Source of the DNA: Mycolicibacter sinensis
GTDB lineage: Bacteria > Actinomycetota > Actinomycetes > Mycobacteriales > Mycobacteriaceae
Length of the DNA: 64,000 bases
Assembly: GCF_001667375.1 (NCBI RefSeq)
Contig: NZ_LZIN01000096.1
Span: 111,850 to 175,849, forward strand
Direction: 5' to 3'
In this document: one piece after another, positions 15,146 through 23,107 of the stretch
Numbering within the stretch: position 1 is the stretch's first letter
How the letters are laid out: each line of letters begins with the position of its first letter
The notes under the pieces: model-generated
Databases searched by the model: none
What the model was told of the DNA's origin: nothing
Seen by the model: only the letters and a program-made list of their open reading frames with translations
Made by a program: the position numbers and the translations under genes

Positions 15146-16838
15146 AGCGGTGGTCCTCCCTACGTGTCGGTGCGGAAACGCCGGCGGTCAGAAACGGTGC
15201 GAACGGCGGGATCTCATCGGCGGCGCAGTCGACGCTGATCACCGACGGCCCGTCGTGGGCCAGCGCGGTGCGCAACGCGGCGCCGAATCCGCCGGCGTCG
15301 GCGGTGTCGACGGCAGGCAGGCCCGGCAACATCGATGCCAGGCCGGCGCCGAGGTGGCTGGGGGTGTAGCGGTTGTAGCTGTGCCAGCCGTGGTAGAACA
15401 GCTGCTCGCGGGTCACGCACATGCCGTGCGCGTTGTTGTTGAGCAACACAAACAGCATCGGCAGCCGGTACTGCACCGCGGTGTGGATCTCCATGCCGTG
15501 CATGAAGAATGCGCCGTCGCCGGCGATCACCACGGTGCGCCGGCCGCGGAACAACGCCGTGCCGATGCCGGCGCCGAAGCCATACCCCATCCCGCCCATG
15601 CCCAGGGCCACCAGGAAGCGGCCGTCGCGCCGCGGCGCAAGATAATGGATTGCCGCGGCGCCGGTGTTGCCGGCGTCGACGACGATGTCGACCCCGCGGG
15701 GCAGTTCATGGTCGAGTACGGTCATCGCGTCGCGGTAGCGCACGCCGGGCCCGGTGTAGGGCGGCGGCCGCAACTCGGTGCGCGACACGGTGTCAGGCAC
15801 CCGCAGCCACTGCGGGCGCCCGGGTCCGGCCAGCGCCCGGCACAGCATCCGCAGCGACGCGCGCAGATCGGCGGTCTGCACGTGGGTGCACGGCAGATAC
15901 GGGGGCGCCGAACCGATCGACACGGTGCGGACGTCGGCCAGCACTGAATCGAGGCCTGCGCGTGCGGTCTGCGACAGCCGGGTGCCCACCACCAGGCACA
16001 GCGCACTGGCCGCCACCGCGTCGGCAACCGAGGGGTGACCCATCACACCGGAAACGCCCAGCGCCGACGACGAACCCAAACCCGGTGTGCCGGCCACATC
16101 CTTGGCGTCGGGAACACATACCACCTGCGCCCGCAGCAGCGCGCGCAGTTCCTCGAGTTCCGTGCGGGCGTCGTCGCGGGCCACCTGTTCGCCGGCGATG
16201 ATCGTGACCGGGCCATGAGCATCGCGCAGCGCGTGCAGGATCGGCTGCGGGTTGCCGAGCGGTGGCCGCTCAGGACGGCGCACACCGTTGCGCAGGCAGG
16301 CTCCGATCGTGACGGTCCCTTGCTGAATATCCTTGGGCAACAACAGCACCGCCGGTCCGCCGCGGCGGGCTGCGGCGATAGCGCGCGGCAATGCCGAGAC
16401 GATGTCGTCGGGGTCGAGCACCCGCTCGCAGAAGATCGACACGCCGGCAAACAACGCCTCGGCATCCAGCGCACCGTTGCGACCGCTGGTGTCCTGAAAG
16501 CTGCCGCGGCCGTCCATCGCACTTGGGGCCTGCCCGACCAGCGCCAACACTGGAACCCGGCTGGCCAATGATTCCCCCAGTCCCGGAATCAGGTTCAACG
16601 CGCCGCCGCCCGACGTCGCGGCGACCACACCCAGACCGGCGCCGCTGCGGCTGTATCCATCGGCCATGGTGGCGGCCCCGAACTCGTGCTTGGCCAGCAC
16701 CGCCGTGATGTCGGTGCGGAAATACGCTGCGTCGTAAAGGTCTTCGATGTTCGCGCCGTCGACGCCGAAGATGTGGCGCACTCCCGCTGCTGGCAGCTGG
16801 GCCACGATGTGGTCGACTACTGAGTAGTTCCTGGACAT
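15123..16838 (-). CDS. Thiamine-diphosphate-dependent enzyme, acetolactate-synthase-like
   Basis: A 571-residue ThDP enzyme with the usual three domains: Pyr domain with catalytic Glu52 (AKHEFGAATMADGYSR), central domain, and PP domain with the metal motif GDGAFFMHG...LNNNAHGM near residues 435-465. It resembles IlvB, benzoylformate decarboxylase and other 2-oxoacid decarboxylating or carboligating enzymes; true acetolactate synthase is unlikely because no small subunit is near. ATG 16838 is 6 nt downstream of a SigL-type -10 box, so it is probably leaderless. It heads the four-gene operon; carboligation or decarboxylation of a 2-oxoacid followed by the KASIII and aminotransferase steps is plausible. 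Confidence 0.85.
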   Translation of the reverse strand: MSRNYSVVDHIVAQLPAAGVRHIFGVDGANIEDLYDAAYFRTDITAVLAKHEFGAATMADGYSRSGAGLGVVAATSGGGALNLIPGLGESLASRVPVLALVGQAPSAMDGRGSFQDTSGRNGALDAEALFAGVSIFCERVLDPDDIVSALPRAIAAARRGGPAVLLLPKDIQQGTVTIGACLRNGVRRPERPPLGNPQPILHALRDAHGPVTIIAGEQVARDDARTELEELRALLRAQVVCVPDAKDVAGTPGLGSSSALGVSGVMGHPSVADAVAASALCLVVGTRLSQTARAGLDSVLADVRTVSIGSAPPYLPCTHVQTADLRASLRMLCRALAGPGRPQWLRVPDTVSRTELRPPPYTGPGVRYRDAMTVLDHELPRGVDIVVDAGNTGAAAIHYLAPRRDGRFLVALGMGGMGYGFGAGIGTALFRGRRTVVIAGDGAFFMHGMEIHTAVQYRLPMLFVLLNNNAHGMCVTREQLFYHGWHSYNRYTPSHLGAGLASMLPGLPAVDTADAGGFGAALRTALAHDGPSVISVDCAADEIPPFAPFLTAGVSAPTRREDHRYVASSTC

Positions 16839-16844
16839 GCCAGT

Positions 16845-16872
16845 GACACGGCGGGCGAATGGCATTGGTTCA
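16845..16872 (-). promoter_or_regulatory. SigL-type promoter of the ThDP-KASIII-aminotransferase operon
   Basis: Minus strand: TGAACC at 16872-16867, 16-bp spacer, CGTGTC at 16850-16845, then 6 nt to ATG 16838. The -35 overlaps the stop codon of the anti-sigma gene, so the operon directly follows sigL-rslA on the same strand and has its own promoter. Confidence 0.75.
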
Positions 16873-17565
16873 CATTGCGCGTTCCAGAAGCACTTTGCCG
16901 TTGTCAGCGGAAACCACTTGTACCGAGGCGATTTGGTCGCGGGGCGTGGAGATGCTGCCGGCCGGTGTGGCGGTGTGCCCGGGCTCGGCCACCCAGGTCG
17001 CCAGTCGGGTCTGGTTGCCGTCGCGGTCGACGATCACCAGCGCCAGGGTGTCGTGGTGCGCGGTCACCGGAGCCAGGCAGACGCAGCTCAAGTCGATGAT
17101 GCTGCCCCAGGGCTGGCTGCTGACTGCGACGGTCGAGGCCAGCGCTGTGGTGCCCACCTGCGCCATCGGCAGCGCGGCTTGCTGCGCCGGCTGCGTCGTC
17201 GACGGATAGCCACCGACTCCGACCAGGACACCGATTCCCAACACGGCGGCAGCGGCACTGGTTGCCGCCCAGGTCATCAGCCGGGTACGGCGGCGCCGTC
17301 GTCGCACCGCGCTCAGCAGTGACGGCAGCAGCTCTGCCGATGGCTGGGGTGCCGCGGTGCCGTCGGCGATTTCGGCCACCGTGGCGTGCTCGAGCTGGGA
17401 GAGCAGGGCGGGCACGCCGCTGATCTCGGCGACCGCGTCTCGGCATGCCGGGCAGCCGGTCAGGTGGTCTTCGAACTCGCGACGGTCGGCGGCGGACAGC
17501 GAACCCAGCACGTAGGCGGCGTCCCACATCGCGTACGGGTGCTCCGGCCTCGAAAACGCGGTCAT
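16870..17565 (-). CDS. rslA: RslA-like zinc-binding anti-sigma factor
   Basis: A 231-residue membrane anti-sigma factor. The ZAS domain (residues 1-60) has the His34-x3-Cys38-x2-Cys41 motif in FEDHLTGCPACRDAV, preceded by HPYAMWDAAYVLGSLS as in M. tuberculosis RslA. A basic stretch and one membrane helix follow (about residues 90-119), then a roughly 110-residue extracytoplasmic domain with a CVC motif. The ZAS domain should hold SigL inactive and release it when zinc is lost on oxidation. ATG 17565 overlaps the sigL stop by 4 bp. Confidence 0.85.
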   Translation of the reverse strand: MTAFSRPEHPYAMWDAAYVLGSLSAADRREFEDHLTGCPACRDAVAEISGVPALLSQLEHATVAEIADGTAAPQPSAELLPSLLSAVRRRRRRTRLMTWAATSAAAAVLGIGVLVGVGGYPSTTQPAQQAALPMAQVGTTALASTVAVSSQPWGSIIDLSCVCLAPVTAHHDTLALVIVDRDGNQTRLATWVAEPGHTATPAGSISTPRDQIASVQVVSADNGKVLLERAM

Positions 17566-18095
17566 CGTGTCACCCCCATCTCCTGCAAGGCCAATCGCAG
17601 CGCCCGCACCGCGTAGTGCAGGCGTGATTTCACCGTTCCCTCGGCGATCCCGAGGTCTTCGGCGACCTGTCCGGTGCTCCAACCACGGTAGTAGGACCTC
17701 TCGATCACGGCCTGATGATCCTTCGATAGTTGGGTCATGGCTTCGGCGATCAACATCCGGTCCAGGGCGGTGTCCACTTCGTCGCGCGTGGGTTGCTCGG
17801 GTGGGGCCGACTCGTCGAACAAGGCGACGACGTTGCGGTACTGGGCGCTACGCCGTTCATCGATGATCAGGTTGCGCGCGACGGTGCACAGCCAGGCCCG
17901 CGGCGACCGCTCGGGGTCACCAATGACGTCTGGGTGTTGCCAGGCGCGCAGCAGCGTCTCCTGGACGACGTCCTCGGCGCGGCTCCGGTCGCCGGTCAGA
18001 CGCAGCGCGTACCGCCACAACACCGCCGCGTGCTCGTCGTAGAGCGTCTTCATCAATGCGGCTTCGTGGTCCGGCGGGTTACCGACTCGAGGCAC
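17562..18095 (-). CDS. sigL: ECF sigma factor, SigL-like
   Basis: A 177-residue ECF sigma factor: region 2 with DRSRAEDVVQETLLRAWQ and the -10 recognition helix, and region 4 with STGQVAEDLGIAEGTVKSRL. GTG 18095 is chosen because an extended Shine-Dalgarno (AGGAGGTGATC) lies 5 nt upstream; the earlier GTG at 18104 overlaps that site. It is followed by an RslA-like anti-sigma gene and preceded by a SigL-type promoter at 18117-18144, so it is probably autoregulated. Identification as SigL rests on the partner, the promoter and the regulon-like neighbours. Confidence 0.83.
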   Translation of the reverse strand: MPRVGNPPDHEAALMKTLYDEHAAVLWRYALRLTGDRSRAEDVVQETLLRAWQHPDVIGDPERSPRAWLCTVARNLIIDERRSAQYRNVVALFDESAPPEQPTRDEVDTALDRMLIAEAMTQLSKDHQAVIERSYYRGWSTGQVAEDLGIAEGTVKSRLHYAVRALRLALQEMGVTR

Positions 18096-18116
18096 ACCGA
18101 TCACCTCCTGCCTAGT

Positions 18117-18144
18117 GACACGGGGCGCGCGCCCGTCGGGTTCA
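18117..18144 (-). promoter_or_regulatory. SigL-type autoregulatory promoter of sigL-rslA
   Basis: Minus strand: TGAACC at 18144-18139, 16-bp spacer, CGTGTC at 18122-18117. A start near 18110 leaves a short leader that contains the strong Shine-Dalgarno of sigL. SigL of M. tuberculosis is known to transcribe its own operon. Confidence 0.78.
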
Positions 18145-18170
18145 TGCGCGGCACCGCGTGCCCGAAACGA

Positions 18171-19793
18171 TCAGTCGGGAATCCAGTTGCCGTGGAAGCC
18201 GTGCGGAACGCGCCGGGGCAGCCGCACCCGAGCGGCCGGTTTGGCGTCGAAATCGGCGGCGTCGATGATCACCAGGTCGCTGCCGTTGCGCACCGGGTCA
18301 TAGACGTAGGTCAGATACCAGCCAGCCGATTCATCGGCCTGCCCCGGTGACGGTGCGAACACTGCCTCACTGGGCGCACCGGACAGGCCGTTGATGCCGA
18401 ACCGGTGCACCTGCGCGTCGCCGCGCGCCAGGTCGTAACGGACCAGGCTGTCCCGGGCGACTGTGACGGCGTAGCGGGCGTCGGCGCCGACCAACCGATC
18501 ATCGACGCGGGGGAACTCGATGTCGCGGTCATCGAGCTGGACTTCGTCGACGACACCGGAATCCAGATGGATCGTCCAGCGCCACAGCGTGGCGTCGGTT
18601 TCGAAATCGCTGTTGTGGCGCCACATCTCCGGGTAGCGGGCCGCTTGCAGCACGATCGCATCACCCGAGGGCATGTCGAAAGCGTTAGCGAGATGGAAGA
18701 CGTAGCAGGGGTTGATGTCGAACCAGCGCACCGGGCCGTAGGGGTCATCGCGGCGCAGCACCCCCAATCGGGCGCCGTATTCGTCATCCCAGCGATAAGG
18801 CAGGTCACGTTCGTAGCGTCCGGTGAGCGCGACCGCCAGGTTGAACACCAGCGGCAGATCCAGGAAGACGACATGCTCGGCGGTGAGCGCGAAGTCGTGC
18901 ATCAGCGTCATCCCGGGCACGTCGATCGGACGGCGGATAATCAGCTCACCGTCGGCGTTGGCCCGGTAGTAGTTGACGTGCGGATCGAGGATGTCGCCGT
19001 GGCCGAAGAAGTGCAGCTCGCCGGTGGCGGGACAGATCTTGGGGTGCGCGGCCATGGAATCGGCCAGCTTGCCGGCGAAGTCGTAGACCCCCAACGTCTT
19101 CAGGTCGTTGGTGATCTCATAGGGCAGTGAAGATTCCATCAGCGCCAGGGTCTTGCCGGCATGGCGGATCACGTGGGTGTTGGCCACACTGGAGTGCAGA
19201 TTGCGGCTACCGTCGGGATTGAACAGCGCCAGCGGCTGCTCGAAGCTCTCGGTGCGCACCCACCGGTTGCGGTACCAGGCCGCCCGGCCGTTCTCCAGAC
19301 GGACCCCGTGGACCATGCCGTCGCCGGTGCACCAATGCCCGCCCGCCTCGCGCGGGTTGGGTCCGTTGCGCAGGTACCAACCGTTCAGTTCCGCCGGGAT
19401 GCTGCCCTCCACGCGCAGGTCGAAGGCGGTGAGCTCGTCGGGAACCGGCGTGTAGTTGCCGGTGCGGAAGATCGGGAAGACGGTCTCCGGTGGCTGCAGC
19501 ACCGCGACCGGGGCGCTGGATTCGAATCGGTCGGAGGCGCCGTCGGTGCGCCGGGCGATGCCGGCCTGGGCGACGCGGGCGGGGCCGCTCAGTTCGCCGT
19601 CGTGCATGGCGTCGATGTCGTCGCGAGTCAGCAGCGACAGCAGCGCCGGCATCCCGGACAGTTCGGTCACCGCGGCGCGACAGGACGGGCAGTCGTCGAG
19701 GTGCTGCTCGAATTCGAGATGGTCGGACTCCGACAGAGATCCCAGCACGTAGGCGGCGTCCCACATGGCGTACTCGTGGCGACATGTCGTCAT
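18171..19793 (-). CDS. Fusion: zinc anti-sigma domain + carotenoid cleavage oxygenase
   Basis: A 540-residue fusion. Residues 1-60 are an RslA-type ZAS domain: EYAMWDAAYVLGSLSESD, then His31-x3-Cys35-x2-Cys38 and GMPALLS, nearly parallel to the RslA-like protein at 16870-17565. Residues about 100-540 are a full carotenoid oxygenase (RPE65/CCO family) with all four iron-binding histidines: His250 (HPKICP), His299 (MHDFAL), His367 (FHLANAFD) and His534 (HGFHGNW). CCOs cleave a C=C bond of carotenoids or stilbene-like phenolics with O2. No membrane helix is present. ATG 19793 overlaps the region-4-only sigma gene by 4 bp. The ZAS domain could dock the oxygenase on a sigma region 4 and make either partner redox- or zinc-sensitive. 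Fusion seen; role inferred. Confidence 0.88.
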   Translation of the reverse strand: MTTCRHEYAMWDAAYVLGSLSESDHLEFEQHLDDCPSCRAAVTELSGMPALLSLLTRDDIDAMHDGELSGPARVAQAGIARRTDGASDRFESSAPVAVLQPPETVFPIFRTGNYTPVPDELTAFDLRVEGSIPAELNGWYLRNGPNPREAGGHWCTGDGMVHGVRLENGRAAWYRNRWVRTESFEQPLALFNPDGSRNLHSSVANTHVIRHAGKTLALMESSLPYEITNDLKTLGVYDFAGKLADSMAAHPKICPATGELHFFGHGDILDPHVNYYRANADGELIIRRPIDVPGMTLMHDFALTAEHVVFLDLPLVFNLAVALTGRYERDLPYRWDDEYGARLGVLRRDDPYGPVRWFDINPCYVFHLANAFDMPSGDAIVLQAARYPEMWRHNSDFETDATLWRWTIHLDSGVVDEVQLDDRDIEFPRVDDRLVGADARYAVTVARDSLVRYDLARGDAQVHRFGINGLSGAPSEAVFAPSPGQADESAGWYLTYVYDPVRNGSDLVIIDAADFDAKPAARVRLPRRVPHGFHGNWIPD

Positions 19794-20065
19794 GGCGCCA
19801 CCCCCATGTCTCGCAGGGTCTGCTGGAGGGTGCGCAGCGCGTAGTGCAACTGGGTCTTCACGCTGGCTTCGGCGATGCCCAGGTCGGCGGCGATCTGCCC
19901 GGTGGTCCAGCCGTGGTAGTAGGCGCGACCGAGCAGCCCCCGGTTGTCGGCGGACAGCTGCGCCATCGCGTCGGTGACCAGGGTGCGGACGGAGTCATGC
20001 GGCAGTGCGGCCGCGGCCTGCCCGCGGTCGGGTGTCCATCTGTTGCTGGCATCGCCGAAATCCAT
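19790..20065 (-). CDS. Sigma region-4-only protein, SigL paralogue fragment
   Basis: A 91-residue protein consisting essentially of ECF sigma region 4: DAMAQLSADNRGLLGRAYY, then TTGQIAADLGIAEASVKTQL, closely parallel to residues 110-177 of the SigL-like protein. Region 2, which melts the -10 DNA, is absent. ATG 20065 has GGGAGG 7 nt upstream; an in-frame start at 20089 is rejected because it lies inside the SigL-type -10 box. It has its own promoter and ribosome binding site and overlaps the fusion gene by ATGA, so it looks like a maintained gene, not debris. It may compete with SigL for anti-sigma factors or RNA polymerase, or be a partner of the ZAS-CCO protein. Confidence 0.8.
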   Translation of the reverse strand: MDFGDASNRWTPDRGQAAAALPHDSVRTLVTDAMAQLSADNRGLLGRAYYHGWTTGQIAADLGIAEASVKTQLHYALRTLQQTLRDMGVAP

Positions 20066-20084
20066 AGACCAGCCTCCCGGACGT

Positions 20085-20112
20085 GACACGACGCAGCGGG
20101 GCGTTCGGTTCA
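20085..20112 (-). promoter_or_regulatory. SigL-type promoter of the sigma4 / ZAS-CCO operon
   Basis: Minus strand: TGAACC at 20112-20107, 16-bp spacer, CGTGTC at 20090-20085. It has the same spacing as the sigL promoter, and the start would be near 20078, leaving a 13-nt leader with GGGAGG. Confidence 0.77.
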
Positions 20113-20203
20113 GATCTGGTTCCCGCCGCGTCGCAATCCCAGTGTGTTCCGCGCGGGCTTGCGGCGGTAGGGGCAGCCGAGACTTTGACCGTGCCGCTAG
20201 TTT

Positions 20204-20959
20204 CTAGGGTGTCGCGGTGGCCAGGGTCAGCTCCCATGCCGCCAGCCACGGCTTGATCAGCTGCGCGACGGAGTAGATGTGCGGGCCGTCGCAGGTCGGC
20301 TCGGAGTAGTCGCCGTTGGACACCGCGGTGAAGATCCCGACCGCTTCGACGCTGCCGTCGGGCCGGACTTTGTACACCGGCCCGCCGGAGTCGCCGCACT
20401 TGGCGGTCGCGGCGAACCGGATTTTGTTCTCCTCACTGGTGACCACCGGCCCGCACACCGCGCCGCCGCTGCGGATCCCGAAATGACAGACGGTGTCACC
20501 GATTTCGACTCTTTCAGCGAGGCCGACCACCGGTTGTCCGTCGATCTCGGCGGTGAGCGGGATCTTCCCGGGCGGGTCCAGGGCGATCAGGCCGATGTCG
20601 AAGTCGTTCCAGTCGTTGCCGTCGTAGATGGTCTCGGTGAACGTGCCGACGACCGGATATTTGAAGAGCCCGCCGTGGCGGATGGCCACCGCGGCGGGCC
20701 CGCCGGGCTTGTTGCAGTGCCCCGCGGACAGCAGCGCCGGCCGGTCATCCTTGGTGTGCACCAGAAATCCAGCCGTGCAGCTGATGTTCTCGGAGCCATC
20801 GGCGGGGCTGATGTTGATGCCGATGCCGGGGCCGATGGCCTTGGCGGTGGGCATGGGGATCGGGTTGCCCGCGGGGTGGGTGCGACTGGCCCACACCGTG
20901 GCCACCATGATCGCTGCGACGACGACCGCGATGGTCACTCGGGTGATCAGGTTTTTCAA
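20204..20959 (-). CDS. Secreted or anchored trypsin-like serine protease (S1 family)
   Basis: A 251-residue protein with an N-terminal hydrophobic segment (residues 5-24) that is a signal peptide or membrane anchor, then a chymotrypsin-fold domain. The catalytic triad is visible: His81 (LLSAGHCN), Asp121 (NDFDIGLIAL) and Ser191 (CGDSGGPV). Cys pairs around these motifs suggest extracytoplasmic disulfides. The start is TTG 20959 with GAGGCG upstream, which is only moderately convincing. No SigL-type box precedes it. It lies upstream of the sigma4/ZAS-CCO operon on the same strand, with 138 bp to the sigma4 start codon. Confidence 0.8.
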   Translation of the reverse strand: MKNLITRVTIAVVVAAIMVATVWASRTHPAGNPIPMPTAKAIGPGIGINISPADGSENISCTAGFLVHTKDDRPALLSAGHCNKPGGPAAVAIRHGGLFKYPVVGTFTETIYDGNDWNDFDIGLIALDPPGKIPLTAEIDGQPVVGLAERVEIGDTVCHFGIRSGGAVCGPVVTSEENKIRFAATAKCGDSGGPVYKVRPDGSVEAVGIFTAVSNGDYSEPTCDGPHIYSVAQLIKPWLAAWELTLATATP

Positions 20960-21016
20960 CGAGCGCCTCGGCGACCGGCCATCAGGTGACTGTACTGAGC
21001 GGGCGGCACGAGACCG

Positions 21017-22435
21017 CTACCAATTGCTCGGCTCGTAATCCTTGAGGAAACACCCGTACAGATCTTCGCCGGCCTCCCCGCGCACGATCGGGTCATACAC
21101 CCGGGCGGCGCCGTCGACCAGATCCAGCGGGGCGTGAAAGCCCTCCTCGGCCAGCCGCAGCTTGGTGGGGTGTGGGCGCTCGTCGGTGATCCAGCCGGTG
21201 TCCACCGCGGTCATCAGGATCCCGTCGGTCTCGAGCATCTCCGCGGCGCTGGTGCGGGTGAGCATGTTCAGCGCGGCTTTGGCCATGTTGGTGTGCGGAT
21301 GCCCGGCGCCCTTGTAGCGGCGGCTGAACTGGCCCTCCATCGCCGACACGTTCACCACATATTTACGACGGGCCGCCGATGCCGCCATCGCCGGTCGCAG
21401 CCGGCTGACCAGGATGAACGGCGCGGTCTGATTGCACAGTTGCACCTCGAGCAGCTCCAAGGGGTCGACCTCGTGCACCCGTTGGGTCCAGCTGTTGATT
21501 GCGGCCGTGTCCGGAAGTAGCCCGCCGGCGTCGATCGCGGTGCCGGCGACAATCCGTGCCGGGGAGGCGCTGCGGGCGGTCAGGGCCAGTTCGGTCAGCG
21601 CGTGCGGTTGCTGGTGTTCGGCGAGGCTGCCGGCCAGCGCGGCCGGGTGTGCGTCGCTGACGTGATCGAAGGTGATGACGTCGACGAGCTCGGCGGCCGG
21701 TGTGCGTTCGGCCTCGACCAGGGCGGCATACGAGCCGGGGGCGCGGCGCACCGTCTGCGCGGCGTTGTTGATCAGGATGTCCAGCGGGCCTTGGTCGGCC
21801 ACCGTGTCGGCCAGCGCGACGACCTGGGCGGGGTCGCGCAGGTCGATGCCCACCACCCGTAGGCGGTGCAGCCAGTCGGCATGATCGGGCATCGCGGCGA
21901 AGCGGCGCACAGCGTCGTTGGGGAAGCGGGTGGTGATGGTGGTGTGGGCGCCGTCGCGCAACAGGCGCAGCGCGATGTACATGCCGATCTTGGCGCGCCC
22001 ACCGGTGAGCAGGGCGCGGCGGCCGGTCAGGTCGGTGCGGGCGTCGCGTTTGGCCCGGCTCATGGTGGCGCAGCCTGGGCACAGCTGGTGATAGAACGCG
22101 TCGACCTGCGTGTAGTGGGTTTTGCAGATGTAGCACGGCCGCGAGCGGATCAGGGTGCCCGCCGATGCGCCCTTAGTGGCCGATACCAGCGGGATGCCCT
22201 GGGTCTCGTCGTCGATGCGGCCCGGGGCGCCGGTGGCGGTGGCGGCAATGACGGCCTTGTCGGCGGCGGCCACCGCGTCGCGCTTCGCGTCGCGGCGGGC
22301 CTTCTTCACCTGCTTGAACATCCGCGCGGTGGCGCGGCGGACGGTTATCGCGTCGGGGTGTTCGGATGGCAGCGCATCGACCTCGGTGAGCACCTGCAGG
22401 CAGGTGGCGAGTCTTTGCGGGTCGATGCCGGTCAC
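21017..22435 (-). CDS. SDR-family protein with N-terminal zinc-ribbon
   Basis: A 472-residue protein. Residues about 1-90 are helical and basic; about 100-130 form a Cys4 motif (PCYICKTHYTQVDAFYHQLC, then PGC) likely to bind zinc. From about residue 145 a short-chain dehydrogenase/reductase fold follows: RRALLTGGRAKIGMYIAL for the dinucleotide, DILINNAAQT, and a Ser...Tyr-x3-Lys-like region (NVSAMEGQFSRRYKG). The canonical YxxxK is replaced by a YKG context, so catalysis is uncertain. GTG 22435 was chosen because TACCCT lies 8 nt upstream and the longer frame becomes low-complexity beyond it. The substrate is unknown. Confidence 0.7.
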   Translation of the reverse strand: MTGIDPQRLATCLQVLTEVDALPSEHPDAITVRRATARMFKQVKKARRDAKRDAVAAADKAVIAATATGAPGRIDDETQGIPLVSATKGASAGTLIRSRPCYICKTHYTQVDAFYHQLCPGCATMSRAKRDARTDLTGRRALLTGGRAKIGMYIALRLLRDGAHTTITTRFPNDAVRRFAAMPDHADWLHRLRVVGIDLRDPAQVVALADTVADQGPLDILINNAAQTVRRAPGSYAALVEAERTPAAELVDVITFDHVSDAHPAALAGSLAEHQQPHALTELALTARSASPARIVAGTAIDAGGLLPDTAAINSWTQRVHEVDPLELLEVQLCNQTAPFILVSRLRPAMAASAARRKYVVNVSAMEGQFSRRYKGAGHPHTNMAKAALNMLTRTSAAEMLETDGILMTAVDTGWITDERPHPTKLRLAEEGFHAPLDLVDGAARVYDPIVRGEAGEDLYGCFLKDYEPSNW

Positions 22436-22502
22436 GCCTGGTAAGGGTACGGGGCGTGATCGGCGATGCCGATCAGGTCCGTTGCTGCTCGGGTTGAGAG
22501 CG

Positions 22503-22880
22503 TTACCGGGCCGGTGGGGTGTCGGACGTGGATGCGCCGGGATCGAGCTTGTCGGCGCGTTGGAATTCGGAGTCCAATTCGCTGCGCGCGGTGGCCGCAT
22601 CATTGCGGTGTTGGTGCGCCTGGTGTTCCAGGTTTTCCGCTTGCGCTGCCAGCGCTTCGGATTCGGCCCGCACGGCGCGGCTCTTGGCCGCAATCTCCTC
22701 AGCGTGGGCTTCGCGCTGTCCCACCTCATGAACCTGCTCGGCAGCTTTGTCCCGGATCGCCCCGGCCTGGCTGCGACGCCGCTCGGTGCGCTTGTTGCGC
22801 GCGACCAGGGCCAAAGCGATCAGGACCAGGACGGCCACGATCGCGACGACAACGATGAGAATGATGGTGCTGTCACTCAT
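22503..22880 (-). CDS. Membrane-anchored coiled-coil protein
   Basis: A 125-residue protein: one N-terminal membrane helix (residues 5-27, TIILIVVVAIVAVLVLIALA), a basic stop-transfer, then a long Ala/Glu/Arg-rich coiled coil to about residue 108 and a Pro/Ser/Thr tail. AAAGGA precedes ATG 22880. This topology puts the coiled coil in the cytoplasm. No enzymatic motif. Similar anchored coiled-coil proteins are widespread in mycobacteria without assigned function. Confidence 0.65.
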   Translation of the reverse strand: MSDSTIILIVVVAIVAVLVLIALALVARNKRTERRRSQAGAIRDKAAEQVHEVGQREAHAEEIAAKSRAVRAESEALAAQAENLEHQAHQHRNDAATARSELDSEFQRADKLDPGASTSDTPPAR

Positions 22881-22918
22881 TGCGGTTTCCTTTGCGTTGC
22901 GGGCAGATGGGTCGGCGG

Positions 22919-23098
22919 TCAGTAGTAATGACGCCGACCGCCCACCGGGCTGCCCATCCGTCCGGCCAGCATCAGTAGCAGGCCGACGACGAGAAGAATG
23001 ACCCCGATCACCACCATCAGGTGGGCGTAGACGAAGGTCGGGATGAGAGCAGGCAAAACGAGACCGAGAATGATGAGAACAACTCCGAGGGCAATCAT
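22919..23098 (-). CDS. Small two-helix membrane protein (DUF6131-like)
   Basis: A 59-residue protein made almost entirely of two membrane helices (MIALGVVLIILGLVLPALIP and VVIGVILLVVGLLLMLAG) followed by GRRHYY. It resembles the short mycobacterial DUF6131 proteins. ATG 23098 is taken; a GTG three codons upstream is possible. Same strand and close to the anchored coiled-coil gene, so the two may be cotranscribed. Confidence 0.55.
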   Translation of the reverse strand: MIALGVVLIILGLVLPALIPTFVYAHLMVVIGVILLVVGLLLMLAGRMGSPVGGRRHYY

Positions 23099-23107
23099 GG
23101 CGGTCAC

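Noticed and set aside
15123..16838. Calling the ThDP enzyme acetolactate synthase (IlvB)
   Set aside because: No regulatory subunit or ilv genes nearby; the operon partners indicate a different pathway.
20065..20089. Longer start for the region-4 sigma protein at 20089
   Set aside because: It lies inside the SigL-type -10 element, upstream of the expected transcript start.
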